Of a DNA stretch of 64,000 bases, positions 37,415 to 47,007 are shown in pieces. The stretch is from Rhizobium binae. Lineage in GTDB: Bacteria; Pseudomonadota; Alphaproteobacteria; Rhizobiales; Rhizobiaceae. Position numbers and translations under genes: made by a program. The stretch is from assembly GCF_017357225.1 (NCBI RefSeq), contig NZ_CP071604.1, forward strand, positions 1,491,001 through 1,555,000. Direction: 5' to 3'. Numbering within the stretch: the stretch's first letter is position 1; each line of letters opens with the position of its first letter. A model generated the notes under the pieces. It did no database searches and was not told the DNA's origin. It worked only from the letters and a program-made list of their open reading frames with translations.

Positions 37415-38917
37415 TCAGTGCTCTTCATATTGAATGAAGGACGGATCGGCTAGATCGGCAAAGCGCGTGAATTCCGCCTGGAAGGCGAGCTTCACCGTGC
37501 CCGTCGGCCCGTGGCGCTGCTTGGCGATGATGACGTCGGCCGTGCCCTTCACCTTGTCGAACAGCGCTTCCCATTCCGGATATTTCGGATCGTGCGGATC
37601 GCGCGGCTCCTGGTTCTTGACGTAATATTCCTCGCGGAACACGAACAGCACGACGTCGGCGTCCTGCTCGATCGAACCGGATTCACGAAGGTCGGAAAGC
37701 TGCGGACGCTTGTCGTCGCGGCTTTCGACCTGACGCGACAGCTGCGACAGCGCGATGATCGGAACGTTGAGTTCCTTACCGAGCGCCTTCAGGCCGGTGG
37801 TGATCTGGGTGATTTCCTGGACGCGGTTGTCGCTCGATTTGCCCGAGCCTGTCATCAGCTGCACGTAGTCGACCACGAGCACGTCGAGGCCGCGCTGGCG
37901 CTTGAGGCGGCGCGCGCGTGCCGAAAGCTGGGCGATCGAGATACCGCCGGTCTGATCGATATAGAGAGGCACCTTCTGCATCATCATCGAGCAGGCGACG
38001 AGCTTTTCGAAATCGGCATCGTTGATGTCGCCGCGGCGGATCTTCGAGGAGGAGACTTCCGTCTGCTCGGAGATGATGCGGGTGGCGAGCTGTTCGGACG
38101 ACATTTCGAGCGAATAGAAGCCGACGACGCCGCCATTCTTCGCCTTCATGCTGCCGTCCGACTGCACCTCGCCCTCGTAGGCGGCGGCGATATTGTAGGC
38201 GATGTTGGTGGCAAGCGAGGTCTTGCCCATGCCCGGACGGCCGGCGAGGATGATCAAGTCCGAACGCTGCAGGCCGCCCATCTTGGCGTCCAGCGAGTGG
38301 ATGCCGGTGGAAATGCCGGAAAGGCCGCCGTCGCGTTCCTTGGCGACGGCCGCCATGTCGATCGCCAGCGCCACGGCGTCGTTGAAGGACTGGAAGCCGC
38401 CGTCGTAGCGGCCGTTTTCGGCGAGCTCGAAGAGACGGCGTTCGGTATCCTCGATCTGCGACTGCGGCGGCATGTCGAGCGGTGCGTCATAGGCGATGTT
38501 GACGACGTCCTCGCCGATCGTGATCAGCGCCCGGCGCAGCGCCAGGTCATAGATCGCTCTTCCGTAATCCTCGGCGTTGATGACGGTGACCGCGTTGCTG
38601 ACCAGGCTCGCCAGATATTGCGAAACCGTCATGTCGCCGACCCTTTCGTCGGCCTTGAGGAAGGTCTTGATCGTTACCGGGTTGGCGATCTTGCCCATGC
38701 GGATGATGTCGCCGGCCACCTCGAAGATCTTGCGGTGCAGCGGTTCGTAGAGATGGATCGGCTTGAGGAAATCCGACACCCGGTAATAGGCGTCGTTGTT
38801 CATCAGGATGGCACCCAGAAGCGCCTGCTCGGCTTCGATGTTGTTGGGTGCTTCGCGATAATGCTGCTCCGAGGGAGCAACAGCTGCAATCTTTCGAGCG
38901 GCGTCGTTCATCATCAT
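37415..38917 (-). CDS. dnaB: Replicative DNA helicase DnaB
   Basis: A 500-residue hexameric helicase. The N-terminal primase-interacting domain (EQHYREAPNNIEAEQALLGAILMNN...) precedes a RecA-like core with Walker A GRPGMGKTS, Walker B VLVVDYVQLM and ALSQLSRQVESR. The frame is open to 39097 upstream, but that part is not homologous. Three consecutive ATGs lie at 38911-38917; the exact start is uncertain by two residues. Essential replication function. Confidence 0.97.
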   Translation of the reverse strand: MMMNDAARKIAAVAPSEQHYREAPNNIEAEQALLGAILMNNDAYYRVSDFLKPIHLYEPLHRKIFEVAGDIIRMGKIANPVTIKTFLKADERVGDMTVSQYLASLVSNAVTVINAEDYGRAIYDLALRRALITIGEDVVNIAYDAPLDMPPQSQIEDTERRLFELAENGRYDGGFQSFNDAVALAIDMAAVAKERDGGLSGISTGIHSLDAKMGGLQRSDLIILAGRPGMGKTSLATNIAYNIAAAYEGEVQSDGSMKAKNGGVVGFYSLEMSSEQLATRIISEQTEVSSSKIRRGDINDADFEKLVACSMMMQKVPLYIDQTGGISIAQLSARARRLKRQRGLDVLVVDYVQLMTGSGKSSDNRVQEITQITTGLKALGKELNVPIIALSQLSRQVESRDDKRPQLSDLRESGSIEQDADVVLFVFREEYYVKNQEPRDPHDPKYPEWEALFDKVKGTADVIIAKQRHGPTGTVKLAFQAEFTRFADLADPSFIQYEEH

Positions 38918-39283
38918 CCGTTCTGTCTTTTTCCAACTCCGGATTTGCAATTCCGGATGGAGAAAATCAAGGGGCTGTAAAGGCGCGGAGGCCCGCTTCG
39001 CCAAAATCCCGAACGCTGTGCACGTTGTTCGACTTCTCCACAGTCCTGCGCGACACAAGCGAGAAATACCGGGAGTGTCACCCTGAGGACACGGCACGGA
39101 GCCGACTCAGCCCATCCGTTCCGGAGATGACCATCGTAACCCGACGACATCGGGCACGCAGCAAAAACATCCGGAAATCCCCTGTAAAAGATGATCTCCC
39201 CGGTTGTTTCCGATCAAGCGGATAAAACGAAGAAGCCCGGCGCAACGGCCGGGCTTCCTGTCGCGGATCGTGTCCGGCGAGAC
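38918..39283. other. Intergenic region between rplI and dnaB
   Basis: About 366 bases. It holds the rplI terminator at its left end and, near dnaB, a 6-bp inverted repeat TCCGGA (38938-38943) / TCCGGA (38952-38957) spaced by eight bases, about 20 bases upstream of the dnaB start. No gene is seen. Confidence 0.5.
39221..39257 (-). terminator. Intrinsic terminator after rplI
   Basis: Stem GAAGCCCGG / CCGGGCTTC (39232-39240 with 39249-39257) and an eight-base loop. On the minus strand it is followed by TTCGTTTTATC. It lies 27 bases past the rplI stop and ends the S6-S18-L9 cluster. Confidence 0.8.
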
Positions 39284-39862
39284 TTATGCTTCTTCTTCGT
39301 CGATGCCGTCGGCTTCCGGATCGAAGAAATCTTCCGGACGCAGCGCGTCTTCGTCGACGCCGTAGATCGCGTCGACCGAGGTGAGTTCTTCACCCTTGGC
39401 CTGGCGCTCAGCCTCTTCGGCGGAACGGGCAACGTTCAGCTCGACATTGATTTCGACTTCGGCATGCAGCTGCAGCTCGACCTTGTGCAGGCCGATCGCC
39501 TTGATCGGCGTGTTCAGGTGAACCTGGTTGCGGCCGATGTTGAAGCCTTCGGCGGCGAGAACTTCGACGACGTCACGGGCAGCGACCGAGCCGTAGAGCT
39601 GGCCGGTTTCGCCGGCGGAGCGCACGACGATGAAGGACTTGCCGTCGAGAACGTCGGCGACCTTCTGGGCTTCCGACTTGCGCTCGAGGTTGCGGGCTTC
39701 GAGCGTCGCACGCTCGGATTCGAAGCGGGCCTTGTTGGCGGCGTTGGCGCGCAGCGCCTTGCCGAGCGGCAGCAGGTAGTTACGAGCAAAGCCGTCGCGA
39801 ACCTTCACGGTTTCGCCCATCTGGCCGAGCTTGGAGATGCGTTCGAGAAGGATGACTTCCAT
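39284..39862 (-). CDS. rplI: 50S ribosomal protein L9
   Basis: A 192-residue L9: N-terminal rRNA-binding domain [21 protein letters not shown](R)[10 protein letters not shown], long connecting helix and C-terminal domain. It is about 40 residues longer than E. coli L9 (149). The extra tail is strongly acidic ([20 protein letters not shown], then EEEA). Last gene of the cluster, 21 bases after DUF2232. Confidence 0.96.
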   Translation of the reverse strand: MEVILLERISKLGQMGETVKVRDGFARNYLLPLGKALRANAANKARFESERATLEARNLERKSEAQKVADVLDGKSFIVVRSAGETGQLYGSVAARDVVEVLAAEGFNIGRNQVHLNTPIKAIGLHKVELQLHAEVEINVELNVARSAEEAERQAKGEELTSVDAIYGVDEDALRPEDFFDPEADGIDEEEA

Positions 39863-39883
39863 TTTCTTTTCCTTTCTTGTGTC

Positions 39884-40870
39884 TCAGATTTTCGTATCGG
39901 ATTGTTTGGGGGCATCGGCATCTTTCGCCGGGGTCAGCGCGATCGCCTTGCGCGTATCGCCGAGACCGAGGACGAGGATGAGGAGTGCTGGCAGCAGCAT
40001 GAGCATGGAGGCCAGGTAGCAGAGGATGAGGGCGGGCAAACGCCAGTCCTTGCCGCGGGTGCGGAAATGCAGCGCGGCGAAGCCGGAGAGCATGAAGCCG
40101 GCGCCGAATGCGCCGATCACGGTTGCGCCGATCAGCGCCGCAACGCCGCCGAAGAAACAGGCGGCGAGCCCGGCGAGGAAGATGAAGATCGAGTTGCGGT
40201 TCATGCGCAGCGAAGAGGGAATGTCCTCGCGGGGGCGGAGGCCGCGGCCAGATGCTGCGACGATGCGCACTGCGATATAATAAGCGGCAAACAGCATCGT
40301 GACCCACATGCCGCCCTGCACCGCCGGCAGCATCAGCAAGATCAGCGATTTGGTCTGTGCGGTCGCCGCCGGATCGGGCATGAAATCCGGCTGCTGCTGT
40401 TTGACCGAGGTGATCAGCAGATCGACGATCGGATCGGTAACCTCGGGCCCGTAGCCGATCATTACGCCGATGACGATGACGGCGATCGTCACCAGGCCGC
40501 AGAGATGCAGCAGGATGTCGGAGAGTGGATACCAGGCAAGCAGGTGGTCAGGGCCGCCGAGCTCGGAGGCGGGCCGTGCGAGATTGGCGAGATGACTGAG
40601 CCAGCCGGCCGGCAGCAGCGTCACCAGCGCCATGATCAGCGCGAAGGAGGGGGAGATCAGAACCGCGCCGAGTGCGGCTGCGGTGACGACGGCCGAAATC
40701 GCGGCGGCATTGCCCCAGCCGAGCCCGACGATCAGGATCGGAAGCGCCGAGGCCGTGTAGAGGATCGCGCTGAAAAACGACGGCTGCATGCTCGCGCCCA
40801 GCACCAGCAGGGCGGCGGTCAAGCCGGCGAGTGCGCCGGTCAGCAGCGTTTTAAGATCCAGTCGTTTCAA
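39884..40870 (-). CDS. DUF2232 polytopic membrane protein
   Basis: A 328-residue protein with about eight hydrophobic helices. It fits DUF2232, which sits between rpsR and rplI in many alphaproteobacteria (recalled); a YybS-like substrate-transport or RNA-associated role has been suggested but is unproven. No catalytic motif is seen. It ends SDTKI just before rplI. Probably co-transcribed with the ribosomal genes, with a strong hairpin 110 bases upstream. Confidence 0.85.
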   Translation of the reverse strand: MKRLDLKTLLTGALAGLTAALLVLGASMQPSFFSAILYTASALPILIVGLGWGNAAAISAVVTAAALGAVLISPSFALIMALVTLLPAGWLSHLANLARPASELGGPDHLLAWYPLSDILLHLCGLVTIAVIVIGVMIGYGPEVTDPIVDLLITSVKQQQPDFMPDPAATAQTKSLILLMLPAVQGGMWVTMLFAAYYIAVRIVAASGRGLRPREDIPSSLRMNRNSIFIFLAGLAACFFGGVAALIGATVIGAFGAGFMLSGFAALHFRTRGKDWRLPALILCYLASMLMLLPALLILVLGLGDTRKAIALTPAKDADAPKQSDTKI

Positions 40871-40980
40871 AGTCGCTGTCCTGCTTCATCAAGCAGTTAG
40901 AGGATGTTGCTGAATCGAATTCAGAAACGTCTCAACATGGGTTTTAACAGTTCCGATCCGCGCCCATCGCGGAAGGGAGC

Positions 40981-41007
40981 AACCCCCGGATCAGGAATCC
41001 GGGGGTT
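40981..41007 (-). terminator. Strong hairpin after rpsR
   Basis: A perfect 10-bp stem, AACCCCCGGA / TCCGGGGGTT, with a seven-base loop, 10 bases past the rpsR stop codon. There is no following U-tract on the minus strand, so partial termination or mRNA processing between rpsR and DUF2232-rplI is more likely than complete stop. Confidence 0.6.
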
Positions 41008-41017
41008 ACATATTCGA

Positions 41018-41266
41018 TCAGGCGACGACGTACGGCAGCAGGCCGAGGAAACGGGCGCGCTTGATCGCCTGGGCGAGTTCGCGCTGCTTCTTCTGGGAAA
41101 CGGCCGTGATGCGGGACGGAACGATCTTGCCGCGCTCGGAAATGTAGCGCTGCAGCAGACGAACGTCCTTGTAGTCGATCCGTGGTGCGTTTGCGCCGGA
41201 GAACGGGCAGGTCTTGCGGCGGCGATGGAACGGGCGGCGGACCGGTGCGGAGGAAGCTTCAGACAT
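41018..41266 (-). CDS. rpsR: 30S ribosomal protein S18
   Basis: An 82-residue S18 with the expected [22 protein letters not shown] region and [18 protein letters not shown] followed by [20 protein letters not shown]. Normal length. Starts 12 bases after rpsF; S6 and S18 bind together on the 30S platform. Confidence 0.98.
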   Translation of the reverse strand: MSEASSAPVRRPFHRRRKTCPFSGANAPRIDYKDVRLLQRYISERGKIVPSRITAVSQKKQRELAQAIKRARFLGLLPYVVA

Positions 41267-41278
41267 TCTTATATCTCC

Positions 41279-41737
41279 TTATGCACGGTCTTCGCGGGGG
41301 GCGCGATCCGGACGCGGGCCACGCTGGAAGTCGCCGTCACGGCGCGGCGGACGGTCACCGAATTCGCGGCGCGGGCCACGGTCGCCGCCTTCGCGCGGGC
41401 CGCGGTCGTCGCGGTCGCGCTTCTGCAGCATGGCAGACGGGCCTTCTTCGTGCTTTTCCACGGCGATGGTCATGTAGCGAAGAACGTCTTCGCTGATGCG
41501 CATCTGGCGTTCCATTTCCTGGATCGCGGCAGCCGGAGCATCGATGTCCATCAGCGCGTAGTGCGCCTTACGGTTCTTCTTGATGCGGTAAGTGAGGGAC
41601 TTGAGGCCCCAGTTCTCGATACGCCCGACCTTGCCGCCGTTTGCTTCGATCACACCCTTGTACTGTTCTACGAGGGCATCGACCTGCTGAGCGGAAATAT
41701 CCTGTCGGGCAAGGAATACATGTTCATAAAGAGCCAT
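41279..41737 (-). CDS. rpsF: 30S ribosomal protein S6
   Basis: A 152-residue S6. The core ([19 protein letters not shown] to about residue 98) is normal, but about 50 residues of Arg/Gly/Asp-rich disordered tail follow ([20 protein letters not shown]...). E. coli S6 is glutamylated on a short tail; this longer basic tail is a rhizobial-type feature (recalled). First gene of the cluster. Confidence 0.96.
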   Translation of the reverse strand: MALYEHVFLARQDISAQQVDALVEQYKGVIEANGGKVGRIENWGLKSLTYRIKKNRKAHYALMDIDAPAAAIQEMERQMRISEDVLRYMTIAVEKHEEGPSAMLQKRDRDDRGPREGGDRGPRREFGDRPPRRDGDFQRGPRPDRAPREDRA

Positions 41738-41955
41738 GACAGCTTTGCCTTTCTTGCGTTTGGTTCAACCCGATATTCGGCGGCTAAGCCTCAACGACTG
41801 CTCCTGATTGGGCGGACCCAGGCAAGAAAAGCGTTTCCGAGACGGTCGAGAGCGGAGACACGGGAGGCTGGAACGCTTCCGTTCCGAACGATTTCCGAGG
41901 AAACCGGCCCTCCGTTCAGCCACCAGCCAGAAGACCGGGTTAACGAACAGCGCGG
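41738..41955 (-). promoter_or_regulatory. rpsF leader region
   Basis: A leader of roughly 200 bases between the proposed promoter and rpsF. On the minus strand it contains the small hairpin CCGAATATCGG (about 41769-41779). S6:S18 leader motifs regulate rpsF in many bacteria, but I cannot confirm the consensus here. No gene is present. Confidence 0.3.
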
Positions 41956-41983
41956 CTTATACGGATTTTTCGGGGAAAGGCAA
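41956..41983 (-). promoter_or_regulatory. Probable promoter of rpsF-rpsR-DUF2232-rplI
   Basis: On the minus strand: TTGCCT (41983-41978), 16-base spacer, TATAAG (41961-41956). The -10 hexamer is good and the position fits a ribosomal transcription unit with a 200-base leader. Confidence 0.45.
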
Positions 41984-42041
41984 CCCCAATCGGACATTCG
42001 AGCCCGACGCAGACCAATTGGTAGCGCCGGGGGCCGGGCCA

Positions 42042-43085
42042 TCAAAGCGTCAGGGGATATTGTCGGTGCACCTTGGCAATCTCCGCCAGCACCTCGTCCG
42101 AAAGCGTCAGCTCGGCCGCGCCGAGATCGGTTTTCAACTGCTCCATCGACGTTGCGCCGATGATGACCGACGTCATGAAGGGTCTCGACAGGCAGAAGGC
42201 GAGCGCCATCGCCGCCGGGTCGAGACCGTATCGGGCCGCGAGCGTCAGATAGGCCTTGGTCGCCGGCTCCTGCAGCGGCTGCAACCGGCCGCCGATATCG
42301 GGATTGATCGAAGCGCGCGACCCCTTCGGTCTGCCGCCATCGACATATTTGCCGGTCAGGATGCCGCCGGCGAGCGGTGAATAGGCGAGCAGCCCAACAT
42401 CCTCGTGATGCGAGAGCTCGGCGAGATCGAGGTCGAAATGGCGGTAGAGCAGATTGTACTCGTTCTGGACGCTGGCAACGCGCGGCAGGCTCTTCTGTTC
42501 GGACAGCGTCAGGTATTTCTGGATGCCCCAGGTGGTCTCGTTGGAAAGGCCGATCGTCCGGATCTTGCCTTCCTTGACCAGTGCTCCCATCGTTTCCAGG
42601 ATCTCGAGCATATTGGCGACGGCCTTGTCGCGATCCTGGTTGAAGGGATTGTAGCTCCAGTTCTGCCGGAAGTGGAAATGGCCGCGGTTCGGCCAGTGCA
42701 CCTGATAGAGGTCGACATAATCCGTCTTGAGCCTCTTCAAGCTGGCCTCGAGCGCCAGGCGAATATTCTTTGCATCCGCTCCTTCGCCGCCGCGCAGATA
42801 ATCGCGGCCGCGGCCGGCGACTTTGGTGGCGAGGACGATCTCCCTTCGCTTGCCGGTCTTTTCGAACCAGCTGCCGATATAGTCTTCGGTCCAGCCCTGC
42901 GTTTCGGGCGAAACCGGTGTTGTCGGGTAGAGCTCGGCGGTATCGAAGAAATTGACGCCCTTTTCGACGGCGTAATCCATCTGCGCATGCGCGTCGCTTT
43001 CGCTGTTCTGCGAGCCCCAGGTCATGGTGCCGAGGCAGATTTCTGAAACGGAAATCTCGGTACGGCCTAGCGATTTGTACTTCAT
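42042..43085 (-). CDS. Aldo/keto reductase, Tas-like
   Basis: A 347-residue aldo/keto reductase resembling E. coli Tas. Catalytic tetrad: D48 in FFDTAELY, Y53, K88 in ATKVAG and H130 in LYQVHWPNR. The WSYNP-containing insertion after residue 130 is typical of the Tas subgroup. The frame opens to 43217, but MKYKSLGRTEISVSEICLGT is the family start. Substrate unknown. Confidence 0.9.
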   Translation of the reverse strand: MKYKSLGRTEISVSEICLGTMTWGSQNSESDAHAQMDYAVEKGVNFFDTAELYPTTPVSPETQGWTEDYIGSWFEKTGKRREIVLATKVAGRGRDYLRGGEGADAKNIRLALEASLKRLKTDYVDLYQVHWPNRGHFHFRQNWSYNPFNQDRDKAVANMLEILETMGALVKEGKIRTIGLSNETTWGIQKYLTLSEQKSLPRVASVQNEYNLLYRHFDLDLAELSHHEDVGLLAYSPLAGGILTGKYVDGGRPKGSRASINPDIGGRLQPLQEPATKAYLTLAARYGLDPAAMALAFCLSRPFMTSVIIGATSMEQLKTDLGAAELTLSDEVLAEIAKVHRQYPLTL

Positions 43086-43286
43086 GGGAAAACCTTGGGA
43101 GAGAGGTGGAAGTCGTCGGAAAGTCAGCGCGAATCTAGGCCGGATTTGGCGGAGCGCAAGAGCAAAAACCAGGCTTTTGCACCGGTGGGAAAGGCTTTGC
43201 GCAGAAAGTGCCGCCACTTGACTCTGCCGGAAAGAATGTCAATTGGAGGCAAAACAGCCTCGATGGGCGCAATCAGGGACATCAGA

Positions 43287-44231
43287 ATGACCATTGCTTT
43301 CACTTTTCCCGGCCAGGGCAGTCAGGCCGTTGGCATGGGCAAGGATCTGGCCGAGAATTTCGCGGAAGCCCGCGCCGTTTTCGAAGAGGTTGACGAGGCG
43401 CTCGGTGAAAAGCTCTCCGACGTCATGTTCAATGGCCCCGAGGACACCCTGACCTTGACGGCCAACGCCCAGCCGGCGCTGATGGCTGTCTCGATCGCCG
43501 TGGTCCGTATTCTCCAAGCCAAGGGGCTGGATCTGAAGGCCAAGGTCGCCTACGTCGCCGGCCACTCGCTCGGCGAATATTCCGCGCTTTGCGCCGCCGG
43601 CACATTTTCGCTTGCCGACACGGCGCGGCTGCTGCGCATTCGCGGCAATGCCATGCAGGCCGCCGTCCCCGTCGGCGTCGGCGCCATGGCGGCGATCATC
43701 GGGCTGGAACACGCCGACGTCGTCACCGTCTGCGACGAGGCCGCCGCCACCGGCGCCTGCCAGATCGCCAACGACAATGGCGGCGGCCAGATCGTCATCT
43801 CGGGCGAGAAGGCGGCTGTCGAAAAGGCCGCTGGCCTCGCGACCGACAAGGGCGCCAAGCGCGCCATCCTGCTACCGGTTTCCGCCCCCTTCCATTCCAA
43901 GCTGATGGCGCCCGCCGCCGAGGCCATGCGCGCCGCGCTGGCGACGGTTGCCAAGTCCGACCCCGTCGTGCCTCTCATCGCCAATGTCCGCGCCGCCCCG
44001 GTGACTGATGCCGACGAGATTGCGACCCTCCTGGTCGAGCAGGTGACCGGCCAGGTCCGCTGGCGCGAGACGGTAGAATGGTTCGCCGGCAACGGCGTGA
44101 CCACGCTTTATGAAATCGGTTCCGGCAAGGTACTGACCGGCCTTGCCCGCCGCATCGACAAAGCAGTCAACGGCATCTCCGTCAGCGGTCCGGCGGATAT
44201 CGACGCGGCCGTCGCCGCCCTCATGGCCTGA
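43287..44231 (+). CDS. fabD: Malonyl-CoA-ACP transacylase
   Basis: A 314-residue enzyme that transfers malonyl groups from CoA to acyl carrier protein. Opening MTIAFTFPGQGSQAVGMGKD; nucleophile S94 in GHSLGEYSA; catalytic H203 in PFHSKLM. The frame is open to 43095, but homology starts at 43287. First of fabD-fabG-acpP-fabF. Confidence 0.97.
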   Translation: MTIAFTFPGQGSQAVGMGKDLAENFAEARAVFEEVDEALGEKLSDVMFNGPEDTLTLTANAQPALMAVSIAVVRILQAKGLDLKAKVAYVAGHSLGEYSALCAAGTFSLADTARLLRIRGNAMQAAVPVGVGAMAAIIGLEHADVVTVCDEAAATGACQIANDNGGGQIVISGEKAAVEKAAGLATDKGAKRAILLPVSAPFHSKLMAPAAEAMRAALATVAKSDPVVPLIANVRAAPVTDADEIATLLVEQVTGQVRWRETVEWFAGNGVTTLYEIGSGKVLTGLARRIDKAVNGISVSGPADIDAAVAALMA

Positions 44232-44261
44232 TTGGTGTCTCCAGATATAAGGAACGTTTCC

Positions 44262-44999
44262 ATGTTCGATCTTTCCGGCCGCAAGGCTCTCGTCACCGGC
44301 GCATCGGGCGGCATCGGCGAGGAAATCGCCCGCCTCCTTCATAAGCAGGGCGCCATCCTCGGCCTGCACGGCACCCGCGTCGAGAAGCTGGAGGCGCTGG
44401 CGGCCGAACTCGGTGAGCGCGTCAAGATCTTCCCGGCGAACCTGTCCGACCGCGATGAGGTCAAGGCGCTCGGCCAGAAGGCCGAAGCCGAACTCGAGGG
44501 CGTCGATATCCTCGTCAACAATGCCGGCATCACCAGGGACGGCCTCTTCGTGCGCATGAGCGACGAGGACTGGGACGCCGTTCTCGAAGTCAATCTGACA
44601 TCGACGTTCCGCCTGACGCGCGAGTTGACGCATCCGATGATGCGCCGCCGCTATGGCCGCATCATCAACATCACCTCCGTCGTCGGCGTCACCGGCAATC
44701 CGGGACAGGCCAACTATTGCGCTTCCAAGGCCGGCATGATCGGCTTCACCAAGTCACTGGCGCAGGAAATCGCGACCCGCAACGTCACCGTCAACTGCGT
44801 CGCCCCCGGCTTTATCGAAAGCGCCATGACCGGCAAGCTGAACGACAAGCAGAAGGAAGCGATCATGGGGGCGATCCCGATGAAGCGGATGGGTACGGGC
44901 GGCGAAGTCGCTTCGGCGGTTGCCTACCTCGCGTCCTCCGAGGCTGCCTACATGACCGGCCAGACGCTGCACGTAAACGGCGGCATGGCGATGATCTGA
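44262..44999 (+). CDS. fabG: 3-oxoacyl-ACP reductase
   Basis: A 245-residue SDR reducing 3-oxoacyl-ACP with NADPH. Cofactor motif TGASGGIG (12-19), catalytic S139, Y152 and K156 (NYCASKAG). Located 30 bases after fabD and preceded by AAGGA. Part of the fatty-acid cluster. Confidence 0.97.
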   Translation: MFDLSGRKALVTGASGGIGEEIARLLHKQGAILGLHGTRVEKLEALAAELGERVKIFPANLSDRDEVKALGQKAEAELEGVDILVNNAGITRDGLFVRMSDEDWDAVLEVNLTSTFRLTRELTHPMMRRRYGRIINITSVVGVTGNPGQANYCASKAGMIGFTKSLAQEIATRNVTVNCVAPGFIESAMTGKLNDKQKEAIMGAIPMKRMGTGGEVASAVAYLASSEAAYMTGQTLHVNGGMAMI

Positions 45000-45060
45000 A
45001 ACGACAAACCATCGGCATGGGGGTATTTCCGCCAATAGCATGTTGAGCAATCACGAAGCG

Positions 45061-45089
45061 TTGATTTTCTGGCTTTGCGGCAGACTTAA
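45061..45089 (+). promoter_or_regulatory. Possible promoter upstream of acpP
   Basis: TTGATT at 45061-45066, 17-base spacer, ACTTAA at 45084-45089, about 200 bases before acpP. The -10 match is weak. The 286-base fabG-acpP gap holds no gene, and a promoter for the abundant ACP is expected here. Confidence 0.25.
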
Positions 45090-45285
45090 ACCATGTTAAG
45101 CGGGCCATGACTGTGAACAGTCGTCCCGAGAAAGCAGACGGACCGGCGGGCTTTTCGCAAGCCTCGGAAATCTCTGAAGCCGGGTAAACGAGTTTGCCGA
45201 GGATGTCTGAAAACATCGCAGGCTGAAACAGGGTAGGGGTGCCGCGACGGCATTCCGATCAGGACATAAAGTCGAGGAAACCGAC

Positions 45286-45522
45286 ATGAGCGATATCGCA
45301 GAACGCGTAAAGAAAATTGTTATTGATCATCTTGGCGTCGATGCCGACAAGGTCGTCGAGAGCGCCAGCTTTATCGACGATCTGGGCGCCGACTCGCTCG
45401 ACACGGTCGAACTTGTCATGGCTTTCGAAGAAGAATTCGGCGTTGAAATCCCCGACGACGCTGCCGACTCGATCCTGACGGTTGGCGATGCAGTGAAGTT
45501 TATTGAGAAGGCCCAGGCCTGA
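45286..45522 (+). CDS. acpP: Acyl carrier protein
   Basis: A 78-residue acidic ACP carrying growing acyl chains. The 4'-phosphopantetheine attachment serine is S37 in [20 protein letters not shown]. Followed by a strong terminator, so it may be expressed mainly as a monocistronic transcript, and fabF has its own start region. Confidence 0.98.
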   Translation: MSDIAERVKKIVIDHLGVDADKVVESASFIDDLGADSLDTVELVMAFEEEFGVEIPDDAADSILTVGDAVKFIEKAQA

Positions 45523-45537
45523 TCCTGTATATTTGAG

Positions 45538-45570
45538 AAAGGGCGGGCCTGGAGTCCGCCCTTTTCTTTT
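45538..45570 (+). terminator. Intrinsic terminator after acpP
   Basis: Stem AAAGGGCGG / CCGCCCTTT around a nine-base loop, then TCTTTT. Located 16 bases past the acpP stop codon. Confidence 0.9.
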
Positions 45571-45615
45571 CGGCCTATTTCTCCATAGAACATAAGAGAC
45601 GGGGGAAAGCACGCG

Positions 45616-46878
45616 ATGAGACGTGTCGTCATCACTGGTACCGGAATGGTATCACCCTTGGGATGCGGAACTGAGGTGACATGGTCGCGGCTGCTCGCCG
45701 GCCAGAATGGCGCCCGCCTCGTCACCGAATTCGAGGTCGATGACCTTCCCGCCAAGATCGCCTGCCGCATTCCCCTTGGTAACGCCGCAGACGGCGCCTT
45801 CAATCCTGATGAGTGGATGGAGCCGAAGGAGCAGCGCAAGGTCGATCCCTTCATCATCTACGGCATGGCCGCCGCCGACATGGCGCTTGCCGATGCCAAC
45901 TGGCATCCCGAGAGCGACGAGGATCAGATCGCCACCGGCGTGCTGATCGGCTCCGGCATCGGTGGCATCGAAGGCATCGTCGAGGCGGGCTACACCCTGC
46001 GCGACAAAGGCCCGCGCCGCATCTCCCCCTTCTTCATTCCCGGCCGCCTGATCAATCTGGTCTCCGGCCAGGTGTCGATCCGCCACAAGCTGCGCGGACC
46101 CAATCATTCGGTTGTCACCGCCTGCTCAACCGGCGCACATGCGATCGGCGATGCCGCGCGGCTGATCGCGCTGGGCGATGCCGACGTCATGGTCGCCGGC
46201 GGCACGGAATCGCCTGTCAGCCGCATTTCGCTCGCAGGTTTTGCCGCCTGCAAGGCGTTGTCGACCCAGCATAACGACGACCCGCAGAAGGCTTCGCGCC
46301 CCTATGACCGTGATCGCGACGGCTTCGTCATGGGCGAGGGTGCCGGCATCGTCGTGCTCGAAGAACTGGAACATGCCAGGGCGCGCGGCGCCAGGATCTA
46401 CGCTGAAATCGTCGGCTACGGCCTTTCGGGCGATGCCTATCACATCACCGCCCCGTCCGAAGACGGCGAGGGCGCCGGCCGCTGCATGGCGATGGCGCTG
46501 AAGCGCGCCGGGCTTACACCCGCCGATATCGACTACATCAACGCCCACGGCACTTCGACCATGGCCGACACGATCGAACTCGGGGCGGTCGAGCGGCTGG
46601 TCGGCAATGCGGCGTCGAAGATTTCGATGTCCTCGACCAAGTCGGCGACCGGACACCTTCTCGGTGCTGCCGGCGCCATCGAGGCGATCTTCGCCACGCT
46701 CGCCATCCGCGACAATGTCGCCCCGCCGACGCTCAATCTCGATAATCCCGAGCGCGAGACGGCGATCGATCTTGTTCCGCACAAGGCCCGTGAGCGAGAA
46801 ATCAACGTGGCCCTCTCCAACTCGTTCGGATTCGGCGGCACGAACGCATCGCTCGTGCTGCGCCGTTACGCGCAGTAA
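45616..46878 (+). CDS. fabF: 3-oxoacyl-ACP synthase II
   Basis: A 420-residue condensing enzyme that elongates acyl-ACP. Catalytic cysteine C170 in VVTACSTGAHA, with histidines in NAHGTSTMADTIE and SATGHLLGAAGAIE. C-terminal NSFGFGGTNAS is standard. It follows the acpP terminator by 45 bases, preceded by GAGACGGGGG. Rhizobia have several KAS II-type enzymes (knowledge), but its acpP neighbour supports the housekeeping copy. Confidence 0.96.
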   Translation: MRRVVITGTGMVSPLGCGTEVTWSRLLAGQNGARLVTEFEVDDLPAKIACRIPLGNAADGAFNPDEWMEPKEQRKVDPFIIYGMAAADMALADANWHPESDEDQIATGVLIGSGIGGIEGIVEAGYTLRDKGPRRISPFFIPGRLINLVSGQVSIRHKLRGPNHSVVTACSTGAHAIGDAARLIALGDADVMVAGGTESPVSRISLAGFAACKALSTQHNDDPQKASRPYDRDRDGFVMGEGAGIVVLEELEHARARGARIYAEIVGYGLSGDAYHITAPSEDGEGAGRCMAMALKRAGLTPADIDYINAHGTSTMADTIELGAVERLVGNAASKISMSSTKSATGHLLGAAGAIEAIFATLAIRDNVAPPTLNLDNPERETAIDLVPHKAREREINVALSNSFGFGGTNASLVLRRYAQ

Positions 46879-47007
46879 CAGGCCCGCCGTGCCAGGCGTG
46901 CTGGAGTTGAACGACCGGCAGCGATGTCGTTGACCGTAGCAGAACCTGTTTTTGCCGCATTGCTTCGCGAAATAGCGGAATGAGGGCCAAGTTTTAGAGG
47001 ATTGCCG

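Noticed and set aside
39191..40900. Open frame of 569 codons on the plus strand
   Set aside because: Antisense to rplI and DUF2232, with no supporting ribosome binding site or domain.
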